Shown piece after piece: positions 15,973 to 24,392 of a stretch of DNA of 43,951 bases (positions are counted from its first letter, which is position 1; every line of letters begins with the position of its first letter). Below the pieces are notes generated by a model that saw nothing but the letters and a program-made list of their open reading frames with translations, did no database searches and was not told the origin of the DNA. Source of the stretch: DATGEP01 sp035310125. GTDB taxonomy: Bacteria > Chloroflexota > Ktedonobacteria > Ktedonobacterales > JADMIN01. The stretch lies in contig DATGEP010000225.1 in assembly GCA_035310125.1 (NCBI GenBank), positions 1 to 43,951 of the forward strand, read 5' to 3'. Both the position numbers and the translations under genes were made by a program.

Positions 15973-17304
15973 CTAGGCGTTCGCGGCCTGTTGCATAAAG
16001 CTATCCAGCTGCTTGGTGACCCCGTCAATATCGCTTGGATTGCTCAGGAAGCCCTGAATGGTGCCAAGCGCATTTTGCGAGAAGGCAGGCGACGAGTCGC
16101 GGTCGAAAAACTGGCTCAGCGCGGCGGAGTCGTGAAGCAGCTTCGCCCCCTTGGCTACGAAGATGTCGCTGGGAGTGGGTGACTGCGCATTGACGGGAAT
16201 GACGCCCCCCTGCTCGGTGGCGTAGGGGCCGGCATTGTCTGGCAGCACTGACCACTTGGCAAAATCTTTCGCTCCCGACGGATTGGCGGCACGTGAGCTG
16301 ATGATCCAGCCATCGGTTGGCGCTTCAGTGGCCATCGGGACGGTGGGATCAATCGTGGGGAACGGGAAGAAATCGAAGTCGTCCTGTTTCAAGTCGGGTG
16401 TTGCCTGCACCAAGAACGCACCGAGCATGTACATCCCGGCCTTGCCCTGCACGAGTGGCGTCACCGCGTCTTGCCACTTTAGCGCCACCGCGTTGGGCGA
16501 CGTGTACGGGAGAATCTCGCGCCAGGTATCGAAAACCTGTTTCACCTTCGGGTCCTGGAAAGACTCCTGGCCCGCCATCAATCGGATATGGAAATCATAC
16601 CCGTTGAGCCGCATATTGATGAAGTCGAACCAGCCACCCGCTGGCCAGCCATCGGCATCCGCGAAGGCGATTGGCGTCAGGCCGTCAGACTTCATTTGTT
16701 TGGCGAGATTGATAAAGCCTTGCCAGTCGGTCGGCGCCTGGTAGCCGAATTTCTGCCAGGTGGATTTGACGTAGAACACCGCCCACCAGTAGTAGGTGAT
16801 CGGCATGATGTATTGCTTCCCGTTCAAGCTGGCGAGGTTCTTGAGGACGGGGGTGTAACCGGCGACATTCGAGAACGCGTCCGACACGTCCGCGAGCAGC
16901 CCCTTATTGGCGAAGAACCGCACGCGGTTGCCGGCGAACCAGGTCAGCATGTCGGGTGGGTTGTTCGCGTTCAGGTAGTTGGCAAGGTTGATCTGGAAGG
17001 TGTTGTGGTCTATGGTCGAGATGTTGATGGATTTGCCGGTTGCCGTCTGATACTTACTGACGAGGTCAGCAAGCGCCTTTTTGGGAACCGCGTCGGAGAG
17101 GTTGGATTGCAGCTTGACCGCTCCGGTACCGCTTGCGCCGCCGCCGCCACAGGCGGCAAGAAGTCCTGCTCCGCCCAGCACGCCGGCAATCTTGAGAAAG
17201 TCTCGGCGCGAAACGTCGGAGCCGAACGACGGTGCCCCATTGAACAGGTTATAGCCGGCCCGGCTCGGGGACGGCGAAAGTCGAAACAACCGCGAGTCGC
17301 TCAT
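15973..17304 (-). CDS. Extracellular sugar-binding lipoprotein (ABC transporter family 1), Tat-type signal
   Basis: 443 residues. The N-terminus carries a twin-arginine motif SRRDFLK (Arg33-Arg34), a hydrophobic stretch and a lipobox LAAC (Cys52), so it is probably exported folded and lipid-anchored. The mature part is a type-1 extracellular solute-binding domain, with DMLTWFAGNRVRFFANKGLL and AFADADGWPAGGWFDFINMRLNG as family-like segments. Start ATG 17304 has AGGGAG seven bases upstream; the frame extends further, to 17394, without support. Context (GH36, GalT) indicates alpha-galactosides as ligand. Confidence 0.9.
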   Translation of the reverse strand: MSDSRLFRLSPSPSRAGYNLFNGAPSFGSDVSRRDFLKIAGVLGGAGLLAACGGGGASGTGAVKLQSNLSDAVPKKALADLVSKYQTATGKSINISTIDHNTFQINLANYLNANNPPDMLTWFAGNRVRFFANKGLLADVSDAFSNVAGYTPVLKNLASLNGKQYIMPITYYWWAVFYVKSTWQKFGYQAPTDWQGFINLAKQMKSDGLTPIAFADADGWPAGGWFDFINMRLNGYDFHIRLMAGQESFQDPKVKQVFDTWREILPYTSPNAVALKWQDAVTPLVQGKAGMYMLGAFLVQATPDLKQDDFDFFPFPTIDPTVPMATEAPTDGWIISSRAANPSGAKDFAKWSVLPDNAGPYATEQGGVIPVNAQSPTPSDIFVAKGAKLLHDSAALSQFFDRDSSPAFSQNALGTIQGFLSNPSDIDGVTKQLDSFMQQAANA

Positions 17305-17647
17305 GGCCAATCTCCCTTTTCTCTGTGCTAGATCGTTAGTGCCGCCCGTAGCTAGTGCCTCATCTGCCCACCTGAAGGTTGAAGGTACCCTCACAACTCC
17401 GGGTTATTCGCGAGGAGCCGCGCGGGCCCGCGCGAGTCGCTACCAATCAGGCGGACGTACGCGTGCCATACGGCACGCCGTCCTCATGAGCGCCTGCTCT
17501 CCTCCTTTTCATGCCGCCGTGCCGCCTCGGGTGAGGCAAGCCGGTGGCTACCTACGATGCGAAGCAGATGACGACGGTATTGCCATCTGATCGGAACCAG
17601 TGCGCAGCGTTCGCGCGTGCCGTGCGCCGCATGGATAGTCCATGCCG
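17305..17647. promoter_or_regulatory. Leader region between deoR-type gene and binding-protein gene
   Basis: 343 bases without a gene. It contains two structures. One is the perfect 16-base palindrome CGCGCGGGCCCGCGCG at 17419-17434. The other is a hairpin at 17453-17483, where GCGTGCC/GGCACGC enclose ATAC and GGACG/CGTCC extend the stem past a 3-base bulge. Neither is followed by a T run on the minus strand. None of the TTTCG boxes found ahead of the regulator gene was seen here. A promoter for the transport operon may lie here, but no clear -35/-10 pair was found. Confidence 0.4.
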
Positions 17648-18448
17648 CTATTTGGCAATCTGGATCTCAACATTCCGTTCATGGAGCGCCGCTAGCTCGC
17701 CAGCATCAGCGCCTCCATCGGTAATCAGCATATCTATCTCGTCGGCGCCACAGAGGTAGGCGACTTCGATTTGCCCCACTTTCGAGCTATCCGCCACGAC
17801 AATGCGCCGAGATGCGCGCAACATGCGCCGTTTGATCTCGGTTTCCGGGAGGTTGATATTCGTTACGCCGCCACGATGGTCAATGCCGTTGCACCCCAGG
17901 AAGGCGATGTGTGCAGTGATGCGTTCTAGCAGGAGGCCGCCTAGCGGATCAATGAGCGAATGCTGCATAGGCCGGAGCGTGCCTCCCGTCAAGATAACGG
18001 TGAAGCGGGGAATCGCTGGCTCCAGCGCGAACGCGATATTCAATGAGGGCGTGAAAATCACGACATCCTGGAGGTTGTCGCGGGCAATCAGCGCGCGCGC
18101 GACAGCGGTTGTCGTGGTTCCCACGTCCAGAATGATGGTTTGCCCTGAGGTGACAATCTGAGCCGCGGCGCGGCCAATCGCCTCTTTTTCTCGGGGGTAT
18201 GTCGCCAGCGTCTCTTCAAAGGGACGTTCCAGATGGGGGCGTACATCCGGTATGGCCCCACCCCGAACTCGCCGGAGCTGCCCCAGCTCCGCTAGCATAT
18301 CGAGATCGCTCCGCACCGTGACATCGGAGACGCCGAAGTGCGTGCTCAGGTCCGCAACGCGAACGAACTCACGGCCCTTTATGAATGACAGAATCTGCTG
18401 CCGCCGTAGCTCCGCGGGTATTTCGCCATCATACTTGGACGGATCCAT
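17648..18448 (-). CDS. DeoR/GlpR family transcriptional regulator
   Basis: 266 residues. The N-terminal winged HTH covers about 14-70: RRQQILSFIKGREFVRVADL, then FGVSDVTVRSDLDMLAELG and the wing with RVRGGAI. The C-terminal DeoRC sugar-phosphate sensing domain has the ILDVGTTTTAVARAL loop, LTGGTLRP and the GCNGID segment. Members sense phosphorylated sugars and usually repress catabolic operons. It stands first in the minus-strand alpha-galactoside cluster, 343 bases ahead of the binding protein. Its own upstream region carries repeated TTTCG boxes typical of DeoR operators, so autoregulation is likely. Confidence 0.88.
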   Translation of the reverse strand: MDPSKYDGEIPAELRRQQILSFIKGREFVRVADLSTHFGVSDVTVRSDLDMLAELGQLRRVRGGAIPDVRPHLERPFEETLATYPREKEAIGRAAAQIVTSGQTIILDVGTTTTAVARALIARDNLQDVVIFTPSLNIAFALEPAIPRFTVILTGGTLRPMQHSLIDPLGGLLLERITAHIAFLGCNGIDHRGGVTNINLPETEIKRRMLRASRRIVVADSSKVGQIEVAYLCGADEIDMLITDGGADAGELAALHERNVEIQIAK

Positions 18449-18507
18449 CGGCCTTCAGCCCTCATCGTCGAGAACGATCCATGAGACGCATGGAAAGGAA
18501 ACGCCCA

Positions 18508-18618
18508 CTTTCGATCGGTGTTGTTCGCAAGCGTACATGACTTTCGTTTACTTGTCAATAGCATGCTTTTGTTTCGTTGTTCTTTCGATTGGTAACGATA
18601 GCGACGCATTTCGCGAAC
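18508..18618. promoter_or_regulatory. Cluster of DeoR-type TTTCG operator boxes
   Basis: Direct repeats on the + strand: CTTTCGATCGGT (18508), CTTTCGTTTACT (18541), GTTTCGTTGTTC (18571), CTTTCGATTGGT (18582), with a weaker ATTTCGCGAAC at 18608. Start-to-start distances of 33, 30 and 11 bases are close to whole helical turns, which suits one protein binding along one face. DeoR-family regulators commonly bind such TTTCG repeats. They lie in the AT-richer region just upstream of the DeoR-type gene. Confidence 0.6.
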
Positions 18619-18629
18619 AAGACACAGAC

Positions 18630-18662
18630 AAAAAAGTGGCCGCCTTCTGAGGTGAGGCGGCC
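18630..18662 (-). terminator. Intrinsic terminator of the 51-residue membrane protein gene
   Basis: Read on the minus strand, GGCCGCCT pairs with AGGCGGCC (perfect 8-bp stem, 9-base loop), followed by AC and TTTTTT. It lies about 70 bases downstream of the small gene's stop. It also insulates the DeoR-gene promoter from upstream transcription. Confidence 0.85.
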
Positions 18663-18732
18663 AGAATAATACCGAATGAGTGCCATGCAACCATGACCAG
18701 ACATGACCAGAGGGCAGGCCCCGAAGATTGTC

Positions 18733-18888
18733 CTACCAGCCGAAGAACTTTTGCAGCTTCGACTTTGGCTTGTTGCCCCGACTGGCGGCGACTGCCTTAC
18801 TCCCGAGGGAGTTGATGAGCGTGCGCCGGAGGGTCCCCAGCACAATCGCGAGTACGATCAAGCCCCCGATTGCCAGTGCTGCTTGCAT
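18733..18888 (-). CDS. 51-residue single-pass membrane protein
   Basis: The protein starts MQAALAIGGLIVLAIVLGTL, one hydrophobic helix with almost no N-terminal tail. A basic cytoplasmic tail follows, with NKPKSKLQKFFGW at the end (net strongly positive). The start ATG at 18888 has GAGGAG 11 bases upstream; a stop codon lies in frame just before. A strong terminator follows at 18630-18662. It lies antisense to the dubious N-terminal extension of the HTH/ATPase/TPR frame. Function unknown: a small accessory subunit or a membrane-active peptide are both possible. Confidence 0.6.
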   Translation of the reverse strand: MQAALAIGGLIVLAIVLGTLRRTLINSLGSKAVAASRGNKPKSKLQKFFGW

Positions 18889-19215
18889 TGTCTGTATCGC
18901 TCCTCATCTGATGGTGGCGCCGTCGCTGGCGCGACACCGATTATCGTTTGCGGAGAGGGATGTCTCCGCTATAGTGTTACCAGTCTGCACGAAGTGAGTG
19001 AGCGCGTACAGGAAAAATCGGCAACTTCGTTGGAAATATCTACGCTCCGCCATCTGACGTTTCGCCGTCGCTTTTGTGGCGCGAGTCCCAGCGTATTCAG
19101 TCAAACTGGCATACGCTGGACTGCTATGGTACCATGTAGGGCGATTCCGCTGGAACCCATCTCCGCCATGCGGTCACATCAGCGCATATGGATCTCTGGG
19201 GAGCAACTGACCGGC

Positions 19216-21825
19216 ATGGACACAACGCAGTCGCAAACCGTGGGTCACCTCTTGAAGCGCTGGCGGATTGACGCGGGATTGACTCAGGAAGAGCTGGCGG
19301 AGCGCGCGCGACTCAGCGCCCGCACCATCGGCAATATCGAGCGTGGTGCACTCTCCAAGCCGCGCGCCGACTCGATTCGTCTCTTGAGTGCCGCCCTTGA
19401 ATTATCGCCTCAGCAACACGCTACTTTGCTCGCACATACACGCTTCGCTCGTGTCGCGTCGCCGTTACCGGCAGGCGGGGTGGGTCCGTCAGGAGCCATA
19501 CCGCCGCACTATCTGCCTGTTCCACCAACGCCGCTGCTGGGCCGGGAGCGCGAGGTTGCCGAGGCATGCCGGCTGCTACGCTCCCCGGAGGTGCGTCTGC
19601 TCACCTTCGTCGGCCCTCCTGGCACCGGCAAGACACGGCTGAGCCTCCAGGTCGCCGCCGCACTGACGTCCGATTTTGAGGATGGCGTCGCATTCGTCGC
19701 CCTCGCCACGATCACTGACCCCGCTCAGGTGCTGGTCGCCGTCGCGCAAACACTGGCGCTGCGTGACACGGACACGCCGCTCACCGATGCTCTCCAGGCG
19801 CATCTGCGCGAGCGGCACACCTTGTTGGTTCTTGATAACTTCGAGCAGGTCATCACCGCTGGCGCCCAGCTAGCGCGGGTGCTAAGCATGTGCCCGCACC
19901 TCAAGATACTGGCAACCAGCCGTGAGGCGCTGCACCTGCTTGGCGAGCACGAATTTCCGGTGCCACCGCTCACGCTACCCGACCCCGCGCGCCTGCCGCC
20001 GCTTGACGTACTGGAAAGCTACCCGGCTATCGCGCTCTTCGCACAGCGTGCCCATGCCGTCAAACCAGCGTTTGCGCTGACACACAACAACGCGCGAGAA
20101 GTCGCGGAGATCTGCGCCCGGCTCGATGGCCTCCCGCTCGCCATCGAGCTGGCCGCCGCGCGCATCAAGCTGCTGCCACCTGCGGCGTTGCTCGCCCGGC
20201 TCGACCAGCGGCTGCTCGTACTGGCCGGCTCACACGATCTGCCAGAGCGCCAGTACACACTTCACAATGCTATCTCGTGGAGTCACGACTTGCTCTCGCC
20301 ACCGGTGCGCCAGCTCTTCCGCCAATTGTCTGTCTTCGCGGGTAGCTGGGCGCTCGAAGCGGCGGAAGTCGTTTGCCAGCCCGCGGATGGGGCTGGCAGC
20401 GATGTGCTAGAAGGGCTTGCCGCGCTAATGGATAAGAGCTTGATACGCCAGGAGGAGATACCAAACGGCGAGGTGCGCTTTGGAATGCTGGAGACGATCC
20501 GTGCCTACGCCTTTGAGCGATTGCGCGAGAGCGGCGAGGCTGAGGCGCTCAGACGGCGCCATGCCGAATACTACCTTGCGCTGGCAGAGACGGCAGCACC
20601 ATACCTTTCAGGGCCGGAGCAGGCACGTTGGCTGGCCGGGCTGGCGCCTGAGCATGACAACCTGCGCGCGGCGCTCAACTGGCTGCGAGCGCACGCTCGG
20701 CGCGTCACGTCTCAGTCCGCCGAACAAGTCGGCGGAGCAGCCACCGCACTCGATGTCACCGGGGTGATCCAGCCGGATGAGGCGTTGGAGCTGGGCCTGC
20801 GGCTGGCGGGGGCGCTAGGTCCGTTCTGGAGCGTGCGTGGCCCCGCGCGCGAGGGACGCGAGCAATTGGAGGAGTTATTGGCGCTGGCGATGTCTTCTAC
20901 ACCAGATAGCGCCGCGATCCGCGTACCGGCAGCCACGCGGGCCAAAGCCCTGCTGGAAGCGGGGCGATTGTCTGAGCATACCGGCAATCCACACCGGGCG
21001 GAGCGGTGGTTGGAAGAAAGTCTCCGTCTCTCCCGCGAGCAGGGTGATATAGCGCAAGCCGCAGCCGCACTCAACCGGCTTGGTATCCTGGCGCTCGACG
21101 CTGCCAGGTATTGTGACGCACGGGTCCGGTTCGAGGAGAGTCTGCGCCTGCGCCGCGAGCTGGGCGACACGCTGGGCATGGGGAGTGCGCTCAGCAATCT
21201 GGGCGTCGTTGCGATGAACGAGGGAGATGACGAGCGCGCGGCAGCCTGGCTGGAAGAAGCCATCGCTTGCTTTGAAGAATCGAGGCCGGTCGCTGCATCC
21301 GGCGCGACCAGTATGGGGCTGGCCGGCGCGCTGGTAAACCTGGGCGTCCTGACGCAGCGCCGCGACGACTATGCACGCTCCGCCAGCTATCTCAACCGCG
21401 CGCTGGCGCTATTCCGCTCGCTGAATGCCAGCGTGGGCATCGCCGTCGCGCTGCATCATCTAGGCAATGTGGCGCGTGAGCACGGCGAAGCCGCGCGGGC
21501 ACGGGCGCTCTATGCTGAAAGCTTCGCGCTGTATCGGGAATACCCCAATATGCAAGGCGTCGTTCATTGCCTGGAAGACCTCGCGCGCTTGGCCTATGCC
21601 GAGGGGCACCACGTGCGCGCGGCGCGGCTCTGGGGTGCTGTCGAGACGATGCGCACTGCCGCCACCAATTTGGGGCGACCGCCCGGCGAGCTTCCCGCTT
21701 ATGATGGTGACCTCGCCACTCTTCGCGCGGCCCTGGGCGACGAGGCATTCGCACGCGCTTGGGCGCGCGGCAGGACGCTCGCGCTGGAGGAGGCCATCGC
21801 TGAGGCTCACATCAGCATGCGGTAG
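19216..21825 (+). CDS. HTH / NB-ARC-like ATPase / TPR transcriptional regulator
   Basis: 869 residues. Residues 8-62 form an XRE-type HTH (TVGHLLKRWRIDAGLTQEELAERA, then SARTIGNIERG). An AAA/STAND-type NTPase follows, with P-loop GPPGTGKT (133-140), Walker B LLVLDNFE (203-210), the TSREALHL sensor segment and the GLPLAIELAAARI motif. From about 560 to the end are TPR units (AAAALNRLGILALDAARYCDARVRFEESL and repeats). Such proteins are thought to be signal-activated transcription regulators that oligomerise on ligand binding. The frame is open from 18703, but the HTH begins right after ATG 19216 and the extension overlaps a likely minus-strand gene. Confidence 0.88.
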   Translation: MDTTQSQTVGHLLKRWRIDAGLTQEELAERARLSARTIGNIERGALSKPRADSIRLLSAALELSPQQHATLLAHTRFARVASPLPAGGVGPSGAIPPHYLPVPPTPLLGREREVAEACRLLRSPEVRLLTFVGPPGTGKTRLSLQVAAALTSDFEDGVAFVALATITDPAQVLVAVAQTLALRDTDTPLTDALQAHLRERHTLLVLDNFEQVITAGAQLARVLSMCPHLKILATSREALHLLGEHEFPVPPLTLPDPARLPPLDVLESYPAIALFAQRAHAVKPAFALTHNNAREVAEICARLDGLPLAIELAAARIKLLPPAALLARLDQRLLVLAGSHDLPERQYTLHNAISWSHDLLSPPVRQLFRQLSVFAGSWALEAAEVVCQPADGAGSDVLEGLAALMDKSLIRQEEIPNGEVRFGMLETIRAYAFERLRESGEAEALRRRHAEYYLALAETAAPYLSGPEQARWLAGLAPEHDNLRAALNWLRAHARRVTSQSAEQVGGAATALDVTGVIQPDEALELGLRLAGALGPFWSVRGPAREGREQLEELLALAMSSTPDSAAIRVPAATRAKALLEAGRLSEHTGNPHRAERWLEESLRLSREQGDIAQAAAALNRLGILALDAARYCDARVRFEESLRLRRELGDTLGMGSALSNLGVVAMNEGDDERAAAWLEEAIACFEESRPVAASGATSMGLAGALVNLGVLTQRRDDYARSASYLNRALALFRSLNASVGIAVALHHLGNVAREHGEAARARALYAESFALYREYPNMQGVVHCLEDLARLAYAEGHHVRAARLWGAVETMRTAATNLGRPPGELPAYDGDLATLRAALGDEAFARAWARGRTLALEEAIAEAHISMR

Positions 21826-21888
21826 CATGCATATCGCCCATGCTCAACAGTGGCTCCCCGCGGGCTGCCGGAGTTTCGTGTCGCCACG

Positions 21889-21897
21889 TGGTATAAT
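21889..21897 (+). promoter_or_regulatory. Extended -10 promoter of the Mrp gene
   Basis: TGGTATAAT: a consensus -10 (21892-21897) with the upstream TG. No convincing -35. It implies a leader of about 155 bases before ATG 22059, in which no known riboswitch was recognised. Confidence 0.6.
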
Positions 21898-22058
21898 CCG
21901 AGTTGGCTAGTCAGGATTAGCTCCGGTCTTTGTCAGTCGCGGCAACGCCTCATTTTGCTCTGTGTCGCTGGTTCCGTGCGAAGGGGCTGGCACGCGGGCG
22001 AACGCTCTCGTGGCCCGAAGGTAGCCAGTGGGTGAGCGGGTGCTGCCAGGAGGAACGC

Positions 22059-23102
22059 ATGCCCATCGAAATTACCGCGGACATGATCATTCATGACGTT
22101 GTGTCCAAATATCCGCAGACAACTCGTGTATTTCAGGGGCACGGTCTGCCATGCGCCGCCTGTCATGTGGGCGCGGCGGAGAGTGTAGCGCAGGGTGCGC
22201 GCACGCATAGTCTCGATGTGAACGGATTGCTTGCCGATCTCAATCGCGTTGCCAATGGGCAGGAGGCCGAGGGGATCAAACCGTCGGTGAAGGCGCCGGT
22301 CGGACGCGGCATCCAGCTCAACATTGTGGGAAGTCCCAGCGCGCAGGGCGGGAAAATCCGCCACATCATCGCCGTAATGAGCGGCAAGGGCGGTGTCGGC
22401 AAGTCGCTTGTCACGGGACTGATCGCCGTCGCCTTGCAGCGACAGGGCCTGAAAGTTGGCATTCTCGACGGCGACATCACCGGACCGAGCATTGCCAAGG
22501 AATTCGGTGTGCATGGGCGACCCACAAAAGGCGACGAAGGTATCGAGCCGCTGCGCACGATAGGTGGCATCAAGGTCATGTCCATGAACATGTTCCTGCC
22601 GGAAAGCACTGATCCCGTCGTCTGGCGCGGCCCAATGGTCTCCAACGCGATCCGCCAGTTCTACGGCGACGCGGATTGGGGCAAGCTGGACTTCCTGCTG
22701 GTGGATCTGCCCCCCGGTACATCCGACGCGCCTATGACGGTCATGCAGTCGCTGCCAGTGGACGGAGTGGTGATCGTCTCGTCGCCGCAGATGCTCGCGA
22801 CCGAGATCGTGATGAAGTGCATCAAGATGGTGCAGACGATGAAGGGCAAGCTCATCGGCGTCGTGGAAAACATGGCGTATCTCACCATGCCCGACGGCTC
22901 GCGTAATGAGATATTCGGCCCCAGCAACGGCGCGGATCTGGTCGTGATGACAGGCTCGCCGCTGCTCGCACAGATTCCGATTGATAGCGAGATCGCGCTG
23001 CTCTGCGACGCGGGCAAGCTGGAAGAATACAATAGCGACGAGTTCGACACGCTGGCCAGCAACTTCATTACTGCGCTCAAGATCGCGGGCCAGCGCGTCT
23101 AA
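22059..23102 (+). CDS. Mrp/NBP35-type iron-sulfur carrier ATPase with N-terminal DUF1858 domain
   Basis: 347 residues. Residues 1-65 are a DUF1858-type domain (ITADMIIHDVVSKYP, HGLPCAACHVGAAES) with a CxxC pair at Cys32/Cys35. From about 100 on lies the Mrp deviant-Walker ATPase: SGKGGVGKS at 108-116, DGDITGPS near 137, and VDLPPGTSDAPMTVMQ from 215. Mrp proteins carry and transfer [4Fe-4S] clusters in the cytoplasm. The usual CPxC motif after ENMSxF is missing here: the sequence reads ENMAYLTMPDGSRNEIFG (270-287). The only CxxC is in the added domain. ATG 22059 has AGGAGG 5 bases upstream, so the longer frame from 21930 is rejected. Confidence 0.88.
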   Translation: MPIEITADMIIHDVVSKYPQTTRVFQGHGLPCAACHVGAAESVAQGARTHSLDVNGLLADLNRVANGQEAEGIKPSVKAPVGRGIQLNIVGSPSAQGGKIRHIIAVMSGKGGVGKSLVTGLIAVALQRQGLKVGILDGDITGPSIAKEFGVHGRPTKGDEGIEPLRTIGGIKVMSMNMFLPESTDPVVWRGPMVSNAIRQFYGDADWGKLDFLLVDLPPGTSDAPMTVMQSLPVDGVVIVSSPQMLATEIVMKCIKMVQTMKGKLIGVVENMAYLTMPDGSRNEIFGPSNGADLVVMTGSPLLAQIPIDSEIALLCDAGKLEEYNSDEFDTLASNFITALKIAGQRV

Positions 23103-23320
23103 CAGTTACTACCAACTTTAGCCTTGCCGCTGCAAGCGTAGCCCGCGCCGTCGGAGGTGCTGGCTAGCTCTATGCGCACACGTCGCCAGGGACGACGCGG
23201 GGAAGATCATATGGACGCAGTCGAGCGCGGAGGTCCATCACCGCCCGCCTGCTGACACGAACCGCCGTACCTCCTGACAAGTAGGGCCACATCCGCGACA
23301 AAGTTGCGACACCTGCGTGA
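23103..23320. other. Intergenic stretch ahead of the ABC exporter operon
   Basis: Nothing recognised before the promoter at 23321. Frames on either strand are short and lack ribosome-binding sites. Confidence 0.4.
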
Positions 23321-23348
23321 TTGACGCGCGACAGGCCGGCAGTATCCT
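23321..23348 (+). promoter_or_regulatory. Promoter of the ABC exporter operon
   Basis: TTGACG (23321-23326), a 16-base spacer and TATCCT (23343-23348), about 70 bases upstream of the ATPase ATG. A direct repeat GCGAC lies shortly upstream (23296-23310 region). Confidence 0.5.
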
Positions 23349-23417
23349 TATTCTCGGAACACGAATGCGGCGAGGTACGCCACGGTTCAGTGGTTCATAG
23401 GGAAAGGTACTATCGGC

Positions 23418-24392
23418 ATGGCAGAGACGCTTACCGCGCAGCCATACACGACACATGCGCGCCCACGCTCGGAAGAAGTGGTACTGCGAACGGTCAACCT
23501 GACGAAGCAGTACGGGCAGCGCACCGCCGTGAATAACCTCAATCTGGCGGTGCATCGCGGCGATATCTTCGGCTTTCTGGGTCCCAACGGCGCGGGCAAG
23601 ACCACCACGATCCGCATGGTATTGGGATTGATCGCGCCCACCTCCGGGCACGCCGAAATTCTGGGCCAAAACGTCGCGACCAACGGTGCGCGGATTCTGC
23701 CACGTGTGGGGGCGCTGGTCGAAACGCCCGCGCTCTACCTCTATATGAGTGGGCGCGACAACCTGCGGGCCGTGGGATCCGTGCTGGGCGGCGCCGCCGA
23801 GAGCCGGATAGATGCCGTGCTGGATCTGGTGGGGCTGCGGGCACGGGCGAAGGATCGGGTGAAAACCTACTCGCTGGGCATGAAACAGCGGCTGGGCGTT
23901 GCCATCGCTCTCTTGCAAGATCCCGATATCCTGATTCTGGATGAGCCGGCGAATGGGTTGGACCCGGCGGGTATCGTCGAGATGCGCGACCTCATGCACC
24001 GGCTGGCGAGCGAAGGTAAGACCGTTTTCATCTCCAGCCATATCCTCAGCGAAGTGCAGCAGATCTGCACGCGCGTCGCCATCGTGAGCCTCGGGCAGCT
24101 CATCACCGAGTCCACCGTCGAGGAGCTGACACGCGGCACCGGCGAGTTCGTCGTGACAGTCGAGCACCCGACGGCGGCGCTGGCGGCAATTCAGACGCAG
24201 CCCTGGGGCCGTGGCGCACGGCTTGGCGAGCACGACACCCTGATTACCACCGCGCCAGGCGGACGGGGCCGCGATCTGACGCTGTTCCTGGTGCAGGCTG
24301 GCTTTGCGCCCGATGCCATCACCCCGCAGGCGCATGACCTGGAGCAGGTCTTCTTGCAGTTGACCAACAGCGCCGAGGGAGGTGTCCAGTGA
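23418..24392 (+). CDS. ABC-2 type exporter, ATP-binding subunit
   Basis: 324 residues. Walker A GPNGAGKT (55-62), signature YSLGMKQRLG (151-160), Walker B ILILDEP (171-177) followed by the D-loop GLDP, and the switch His in SSHIL. The C-terminal extension with LTRGTGEFVVTVEHP is typical of drug/bacitracin-type exporter ATPases (BcrA/CcmA-like). It energises export through the permeases encoded directly downstream, the first of which overlaps its stop by 4 bases. Substrate unknown. Confidence 0.93.
   Translation: MAETLTAQPYTTHARPRSEEVVLRTVNLTKQYGQRTAVNNLNLAVHRGDIFGFLGPNGAGKTTTIRMVLGLIAPTSGHAEILGQNVATNGARILPRVGALVETPALYLYMSGRDNLRAVGSVLGGAAESRIDAVLDLVGLRARAKDRVKTYSLGMKQRLGVAIALLQDPDILILDEPANGLDPAGIVEMRDLMHRLASEGKTVFISSHILSEVQQICTRVAIVSLGQLITESTVEELTRGTGEFVVTVEHPTAALAAIQTQPWGRGARLGEHDTLITTAPGGRGRDLTLFLVQAGFAPDAITPQAHDLEQVFLQLTNSAEGGVQ

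Noticed and set aside
18703..19215. N-terminal extension of the HTH/ATPase/TPR protein
   Set aside because: The frame is open, but the HTH starts right after ATG 19216. The extension has no domain and overlaps a plausible minus-strand membrane protein with its terminator.
21930..22058. Longer Mrp protein
   Set aside because: The 43 extra residues have no family match, and ATG 22059 has a perfect AGGAGG at 5 bases.
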